From JAVBLT01 sp031553315 (lineage in GTDB: Bacteria > Verrucomicrobiota > Kiritimatiellia > RFP12 > DVOR01): 8,538 nucleotides of DNA. Under the pieces are notes generated by a model. The model worked only from the letters and a program-made list of their open reading frames with translations. It was not told the origin of the DNA and ran no database searches. Shown piece after piece: positions 5,033 to 8,538 of the stretch. The stretch spans positions 1 to 8,538 of the forward strand of contig JAVBLT010000018.1 in assembly GCA_031553315.1 (NCBI GenBank). Reading direction: 5' to 3'. Each line of letters opens with the position of its first letter. Position 1 is the stretch's first letter. The translations under genes and the position numbers were made by a program.

Positions 5033-7126
5033 TTAAAAGGCTCTGACCGGGTCGAGGCCCGACTGGTGGAGGATCGCTTCGATGCCGGGGTCGCGGCCGC
5101 GGAAGGCGCGGAAAACGTCGGAGGGGTGCTGGCTGCCGCCGAGGGCGAGAAAGGTGTCGCGGTAGCGGCGACCGAGGGTAAGGAGGGTGCGGGGATTCTC
5201 GAGGCCGGCTTCTTCAAAGGCTTCAAACACGTCGGCCGAAAGCGTTTCGGACCATTTGTAGCTGTAGTAGCCGGCGCTGTAGCCGCCGCTGAAGATGTGG
5301 GTGAAGGCGTTGAGAAAGCGGTCTTCGGGGGTGGGCTGCTCGATGAGGATGCGGGTGGCGACGGTGAGCTTCACGTCGTTGGCGTTTTTCCACTGGGGCT
5401 GGGGGTAGTAGGCGTGGAGGGTGAGGTCGGTGAGGGCGAAGTAGAGCTGGCGGAGCATGGCGTGGGCGGAGCGGAAGTTGCGGGCGGCGTAGAGTTTGGC
5501 GAAGAGGGCGTCGGGGATTGGGGCGCCGGTTTGGGTGTGGTGGCTGAGGCTGCGGAGGGTGGGGCGGTCGTAGCACCAGTTTTCCATGAACTGGCTGGCG
5601 ATTTCCACGGCGTCCCACTCGATGTTGTTGAGACCGGAGGCGTGGGGGGTGTCGATGGCGGTGAGCATGTGCTGGAGGGCGTGGCCCATTTCGTGGAAGA
5701 GGGTGATGACTTCGTCGAAGCGGAGGGTGGCGGGGGCGTCGCCCACGGGCGGGGTCTGGTTGCAGACGATGACGGCGATGGGGAGGGTGGGGGTGGCGGG
5801 GTCGGTTTCGAAATCGCGGGTGCGGAAGTCGTTGACCCAGGCGCCGCCGTTTTTGGTGCCGGGGCGGGTGTAGGGGTCGAAGTAGAAGCCGGCGAGCAAC
5901 TTGCCTCGGAGGTCGGTGACGTGGAAGAGGCGGACGTCTTTATGCCATGTATGGGTGGTTTCGGCGGGGATGATCTTGACTTCGAAGAGGCGGCGGATGA
6001 AGGCGAAGAGGCCTTTGAGGACGCTGTCGAGGGGGAAGTAGGCGCGAAGGGTTTCTTCGTTGTAGTCGTAGGCGGTTTCGCGGAGGCGCTCGGCGTAGTA
6101 GGGGATGTCCCAGGGGAGGAGGCTGGAGTGAGGGAAGCCGTTTTTGTGGGCGAAGGTGAGCAGATCGGCGCTTTCTTTGACGGCGGGGGCGCGGCTGGCT
6201 TCGGCGAGGCGGTTGAGGAGGTCTTCCACGGCCGTGATGCCGGGGGCCATTTTGCGGGCGAGGCTGACGTCGGCAAAGGTGGGGTGGCCGAGGAGGGCGG
6301 CGAGCTCGCGGCGTTTTTGGAGGAGGGTTTCGATGATGGGAGTATTGTCGAAGGGAGCGGTCGCGGCGCGGGTGGTGAAGGCGCGATAGAGGGTTTCGCG
6401 AAGGGGGCGGTTTTTCGCGTATTTCATGAAGGGAATGTAGGTGGCGGCGTCGAGGGTGAGAAGCCAGGGGCCTTTTTCGGCGGTGGCTTCGGGGTGGCCG
6501 TGAGTGCGGGCGGCGTCGGCGAGGGAGGCGAGGAGCGAAGGGGGGAGGCCGGCGGTCTCTTCGGGGGTGGTCAGGGTGAGCGTGTAGGCTTTTACGGCGT
6601 CGAGCACGTTATTGTTGAAGAGCATGGCGGCCTGGGCGAGGTCGGCCTGGAGGGCGTTGAAGCGGTCTTTGGCTTCGCCTTGGAGGCCCACGCCGGCGAG
6701 GCGGGCGTCGCGCACGGTGGCGTCGAGCACACGGCGCTGGGTGGGGGTGAGGATGCGTTTTTTCTTGGAATCGGCCTTTTGGAGAGCGGTATAGGCGCGG
6801 AAGAGGGCGGGGCTTTGGGCGACGCGCTGGCTGAAGGCGATCATGCGGGGCTGGAGCTTTTCCTCAAGGTTGCGCCAGCCTTCGGTGTTGACGACGCCGA
6901 CGAGGTGCATGGAGAAGCCCCAGATGCGCTGAAGGGGCGCGCAGATGCGGTGGAGTTTAACAAAGAGATCTTCCCAAGAGGGAGTGAGAGCTTCCTCCAA
7001 CTGATCCAGTTCGCTCATGGCCTGGGGGTAGGCGGTCTCGAAGGCGGCTTCGGCGAGCTCGGGGGTGTAGGCGTCGAAATGGGGGAGCCAGTCGGGCGAG
7101 AAAAAGGGATTGCTGGAGGAAGGCAT
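5033..7126 (-). CDS. prlC: Oligopeptidase A, M3 family zinc metallopeptidase
   Basis: At 697 residues this is close in length to E. coli oligopeptidase A (PrlC). It is a cytoplasmic enzyme expected to cut short peptides, including cleaved signal peptides. The zinc site is the HExxH motif HEMGH (H478, E479, H482) within DEVITLFHEMGHALQHML. The third ligand is E508 in NIEWDAVEIASQFMENWCYD, which matches the family's WDAVELPSQFMENW apart from LP to IA. The C-terminal block HIFSGGYSAGYYSYKWSE (610-627) holds the Gly/Tyr residues that line the substrate channel. The first 200 residues are mostly helical, as in the family. There is no signal peptide. ATG 7124-7126 is preceded by AGGA at a long spacing of about 11 bases, so translation may be helped by coupling to the upstream gene, which ends 22 bp before. 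A plausible promoter for both genes lies upstream of that gene. Confidence 0.96.
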   Translation of the reverse strand: MPSSSNPFFSPDWLPHFDAYTPELAEAAFETAYPQAMSELDQLEEALTPSWEDLFVKLHRICAPLQRIWGFSMHLVGVVNTEGWRNLEEKLQPRMIAFSQRVAQSPALFRAYTALQKADSKKKRILTPTQRRVLDATVRDARLAGVGLQGEAKDRFNALQADLAQAAMLFNNNVLDAVKAYTLTLTTPEETAGLPPSLLASLADAARTHGHPEATAEKGPWLLTLDAATYIPFMKYAKNRPLRETLYRAFTTRAATAPFDNTPIIETLLQKRRELAALLGHPTFADVSLARKMAPGITAVEDLLNRLAEASRAPAVKESADLLTFAHKNGFPHSSLLPWDIPYYAERLRETAYDYNEETLRAYFPLDSVLKGLFAFIRRLFEVKIIPAETTHTWHKDVRLFHVTDLRGKLLAGFYFDPYTRPGTKNGGAWVNDFRTRDFETDPATPTLPIAVIVCNQTPPVGDAPATLRFDEVITLFHEMGHALQHMLTAIDTPHASGLNNIEWDAVEIASQFMENWCYDRPTLRSLSHHTQTGAPIPDALFAKLYAARNFRSAHAMLRQLYFALTDLTLHAYYPQPQWKNANDVKLTVATRILIEQPTPEDRFLNAFTHIFSGGYSAGYYSYKWSETLSADVFEAFEEAGLENPRTLLTLGRRYRDTFLALGGSQHPSDVFRAFRGRDPGIEAILHQSGLDPVRAF

Positions 7127-7148
7127 GTGAGGGGAGTCCTTTGCGGGG

Positions 7149-8090
7149 TTATTCCGCAGTCAGAGCGGCTTTGATGGCTCCGATGAACCATTCGGGGGAG
7201 GGGTTGCGCCGGGCGCCAAACTGTTTGATCCGGGTTTCGCCGTCGCTGCCCACGAGGTGGTAGGTGGGATAGCCCTGCACGCCGAAGGCTTGGGCGAGCT
7301 CAGCGTTTTTGGGGGCGATTTCGGCGGGCACGAGGGATTTTTTGTTGGGGAAATCAATCCAGAGAAGCACGAGGTTGTCTTTGGCGTAGGTTTGCCATTC
7401 GTCTTTGGAGAAGACTTCGCGATCCATGAGCTTGCACCAGCCGCACCAGTCGCTGCCGGTGAAGTTGATGAGGATGGGGAGCTTCTTTTCCGCGGCGAGC
7501 TTTTTGGCGGCTTGCTGATCCATCGTCCACACACCGGCGGCCGCGCCCTGCGTCATGACTTTTCCATCGGTTTTTTCGGCTTCGGGTTTCTTTTCGGCTT
7601 CCTGTTTGGGGGTGAGCTGGCCGACGGCTGCTTTCAGGGAGGCGATGAAGGTTTCGGGTGTTTCTTCTTTGCCTTTTCGGGCCACGCGGATTTTCTCGGC
7701 GGTATCGCCGCCTGTGATGAAAAGCGAGGGGTAGCCGCGCACGCCGAATTCGGATTTAAGCTTCTGGTTCTGCTCGACAAAGGCCTTGGGCACCAGCTTT
7801 TTATCGTTGGGGAAATCGACCCAGACGAGTACGAGGTTGTCTTTGGCGTATTCTTTGAAATCTTTTTTGCTGAAGACTTCGTCGTCGAGAATTTTACACC
7901 ATCCGCACCAATCGCTGCCGGTGAAGTTGAAAAGAATGGGGAGATTTTTTTCGACGGCGAGCTTTTTGGCGGCTTCGCAGTCCATCGTCCAAACGCCGGG
8001 TTTGGCTCCTTTTGTGGCGGGTTTCGCCGCGAGGCACACGCAGGCGGCGAGGGCGGCGAGGGTCATCGTCAGGCATCGTATTGTTTTCAT
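7149..8090 (-). CDS. Exported protein with two tandem thioredoxin-fold domains
   Basis: This 313-residue protein is made of two near-identical thioredoxin-like modules. Module 1 (about 32-155) and module 2 (about 186-309) each begin GVWTMD, carry NFTGSDWCGWC with the redox pair C62/C65 or C216/C219, share AKDNLVL and DFPN strands, and end with a cis-Pro GYP (P121, P275). The CGWC active site before an NFTGSDW strand resembles thiol-fold proteins of planctomycetes and relatives. The role is probably disulfide exchange or reduction outside the cytoplasm, with an unknown partner. The N-terminus has K2 and R5 and a hydrophobic stretch. It contains LAAC (14-17), a valid lipobox, so it may be a lipoprotein rather than a soluble protein cut after A22. 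A charged linker (164-177) separates the modules. ATG 8088-8090 is chosen over an in-frame start at 8255 because of the signal sequence and a strong AAGGAGG. Confidence 0.93.
   Translation of the reverse strand: MKTIRCLTMTLAALAACVCLAAKPATKGAKPGVWTMDCEAAKKLAVEKNLPILFNFTGSDWCGWCKILDDEVFSKKDFKEYAKDNLVLVWVDFPNDKKLVPKAFVEQNQKLKSEFGVRGYPSLFITGGDTAEKIRVARKGKEETPETFIASLKAAVGQLTPKQEAEKKPEAEKTDGKVMTQGAAAGVWTMDQQAAKKLAAEKKLPILINFTGSDWCGWCKLMDREVFSKDEWQTYAKDNLVLLWIDFPNKKSLVPAEIAPKNAELAQAFGVQGYPTYHLVGSDGETRIKQFGARRNPSPEWFIGAIKAALTAE
7164..7997. repeat. In-frame tandem duplication with a 462-bp period
   Basis: The two thioredoxin modules are also alike at the DNA level. Unit 7626-7997 corresponds to 7164-7535 with a constant offset of 462 bp (154 codons). 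Exact matches include 19 bases at 7450-7468 and 7912-7930, and 21 bases at 7493-7513 and 7955-7975. The constant offset with no indels between these landmarks suggests duplication within the gene followed by point change. Confidence 0.85.
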
Positions 8091-8095
8091 AGAAA

Positions 8096-8102
8096 CCTCC
8101 TT
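8096..8102 (-). promoter_or_regulatory. Strong ribosome binding site of the thioredoxin-fold gene
   Basis: AAGGAGG reads on the minus strand five bases before ATG 8088-8090. It is the best ribosome binding site in the window and decides the start in favour of the signal-peptide form. Confidence 0.88.
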
Positions 8103-8119
8103 ATGAGATGATTCCATTG

Positions 8120-8148
8120 AGGATAACACGTTCGGCCTGATTTTGCAA
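8120..8148 (-). promoter_or_regulatory. Candidate promoter of the thioredoxin-oligopeptidase unit
   Basis: On the minus strand TTGCAA (8143-8148) and TATCCT (8120-8125) are 17 bases apart, with TGT before the -10 hexamer giving an extended -10. Each hexamer matches the consensus at four of six positions. Transcription would start near 8113 and leave a leader of about 23 bases including the ribosome binding site. Confidence 0.5.
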
Positions 8149-8237
8149 TCATGATTGGCTTGCTTTTTTGGTGAAAATTCCAAAATGTAATGGTTCACTT
8201 TCAAAAGGTGAAAATGAGGTGGAGGAAGGGCTGGAAA
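8149..8237. other. AT-rich half of the divergent intergenic region with short repeats
   Basis: GGTGAAAAT occurs at 8170-8178 and again at 8207-8215 in direct orientation, 37 bp apart. The second copy can also pair with TTCAC at 8194-8198 to make a weak hairpin. These could be regulator half-sites upstream of the leftward promoter or chance in AT-rich DNA. I see no gene here. Confidence 0.3.
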
Positions 8238-8297
8238 CCGGGGCGGGCGAAGCACGCCCAGGGAGCCCTGACGACAGGCCCCCGAGGGGGCGGCCGG
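8238..8297. other. GC-rich block of three adjacent hairpins, function unknown
   Basis: Three perfect stem-loops lie side by side: GGGCG/CGCCC (8245-8249 with 8255-8259, loop AAGCA), CCTG/CAGG (8267-8270 with 8275-8278, loop ACGA) and GCCCCC/GGGGGC (8278-8283 with 8286-8291). Stems two and three share base 8278, so they compete at that position. CCGG at 8238-8241 can close the block with CCGG at 8294-8297. A purine-rich A tract follows (8298-8314). It could be a structured RNA, a dispersed repeat or part of a mobile-element end. There is no T-run typical of an intrinsic terminator on the plus strand. Confidence 0.45.
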
Positions 8298-8304
8298 AAA
8301 AAAA

Positions 8305-8334
8305 TGGAAAAGGGAATCCGAGTTTTGCTAAAAT
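8305..8334 (+). promoter_or_regulatory. Weak candidate promoter of the rightward partial gene
   Basis: TAAAAT (8329-8334) is a good -10 hexamer, and TGGAAA (8305-8310) is a poor -35 at 18 bases. The -10 is the stronger part of the call. A 7-bp inverted repeat, GTTTTGC 8322-8328 with GCAAAAC 8358-8364, brackets the presumed transcription start. Confidence 0.3.
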
Positions 8335-8374
8335 GAAATCGATAAAAAAACCATCCGGCAAAACAAGGATCCCC

Positions 8375-8538
8375 ATGACCAGAAAGTATAACCTATGCCG
8401 TGCGCCAGGGCAACACCTGATGATGGCGCATCGAATCATTATTGAATGCCAATACAATGCCAACCTCAGAAAACCCGCCAAACACCGGCTCAGCCTGCGG
8501 GCGGTGGCGGAGTCTCTGGGACTGCCGTTCACAACTCT
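8375..8538 (+). CDS. N-terminus of a possible IS30-like transposase or other HTH protein, cut by the window end
   Basis: The first 54 codons are visible. ATG 8375-8377 follows AAGGA (8365-8369) with a 5-base spacer, so the start looks real. Residues 39-54 (LSLRAVAESLGLPFTT) have the pattern of the first helices of a helix-turn-helix, as in the IS30-type transposase N-terminus (LSxRxIAxxLGxxxST). The preceding part, including AHRIIIECQYNANLRK, is basic. Codons AGA, CTA, CGA, TCT and ACT are common here, unlike the C-ending codon habit of all other genes in the window, which points to acquired DNA. It could equally be a phage or other DNA-binding protein. The visible part has no catalytic residues, so the transposase call is tentative. 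Confidence 0.45.
   Translation, partial: MTRKYNLCRAPGQHLMMAHRIIIECQYNANLRKPAKHRLSLRAVAESLGLPFTT

Noticed and set aside
5066..7174. A 702-codon open frame on the plus strand opposite the oligopeptidase
   Set aside because: Its translation is low-complexity Gly, Glu, Val, Ala and Asp with no domain, and it mirrors a strongly conserved M3 peptidase. It arises from C-ending codons on the other strand.
8091..8255. Upstream start extending the thioredoxin-fold protein by 55 residues
   Set aside because: It would bury the signal sequence and ignore the strong AAGGAGG before the internal ATG at 8088-8090.
8149..8532. A 127-codon open frame on the minus strand across the right-hand intergenic region
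   Set aside because: It runs antisense through the hairpin block and the partial rightward gene, and its Pro/Ser/Gly-rich translation shows no domain.
8238..8538. REP sequence with a RAYT-type Y1 transposase
   Set aside because: The visible protein start has no RAYT-like N-terminus and no Y1 motif. The hairpins alone do not support it.
1..8538. CRISPR array, tRNA, rRNA or riboswitch
   Set aside because: No regularly spaced repeats, no cloverleaf or conserved rRNA stretches, and no leader long enough for a known riboswitch before either operon.

Overview
The window comes from a GC-rich bacterium. I infer the PVC superphylum, most likely the Kiritimatiellota/Lentisphaerota side. The grounds are a PEP-CTERM-like C-terminal sorting tail on the first, partial protein, the 'NFTGSDWCGWC' type of secreted thioredoxin-fold protein common in that group, and a strong preference for C-ending codons. 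There is no marker gene such as rRNA, so this placement is an inference.

Layout from left to right. Positions 1-193 (+) hold the 3' end of a gene for a surface or exported protein with a PEP-CTERM-like tail. It converges on the next gene, and a long, nearly perfect hairpin at 222-271 between them looks like a bidirectional terminator. From 4951 down to 287 (-) runs a five-gene directional cluster, read in transcription order: a Gfo/Idh/MocA-fold oxidoreductase whose usual catalytic residues are replaced, a short malic enzyme, an exported protein of unknown function, a YycJ/WalJ-type metallo-beta-lactamase-fold hydrolase, and a small FmdB-type zinc-ribbon protein. All gaps are 10-26 bp, so one transcript is likely. 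An extended -10 promoter and a perfect 15-bp palindrome sit just upstream of the first gene. From 8090 down to 5033 (-) is a second two-gene unit: an exported tandem thioredoxin-fold protein followed by an M3-family oligopeptidase A, 22 bp apart, with its own plausible promoter.

Positions 8091-8374 form a divergent intergenic region with an AT-rich half and a compact GC-rich multi-hairpin block (8238-8297). From 8375 (+) a protein with a helix-turn-helix-like end starts and runs off the window. It may be the N-terminus of a transposase, and its codon use differs from the rest.

How the genes fit together: the second unit joins an extracytoplasmic thiol-fold protein to a cytoplasmic peptidase, with no obvious shared pathway. 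The first unit mixes central carbon metabolism (malate to pyruvate), a sugar-dehydrogenase-like fold, and housekeeping genes. I see no defence system, CRISPR array, tRNA, rRNA or complete mobile element. The observations most worth following up are the substituted catalytic triad of the Gfo/Idh protein, the exported orphan in the same operon, the exact in-frame tandem duplication in the thioredoxin gene, and the hairpin block beside the putative mobile gene.
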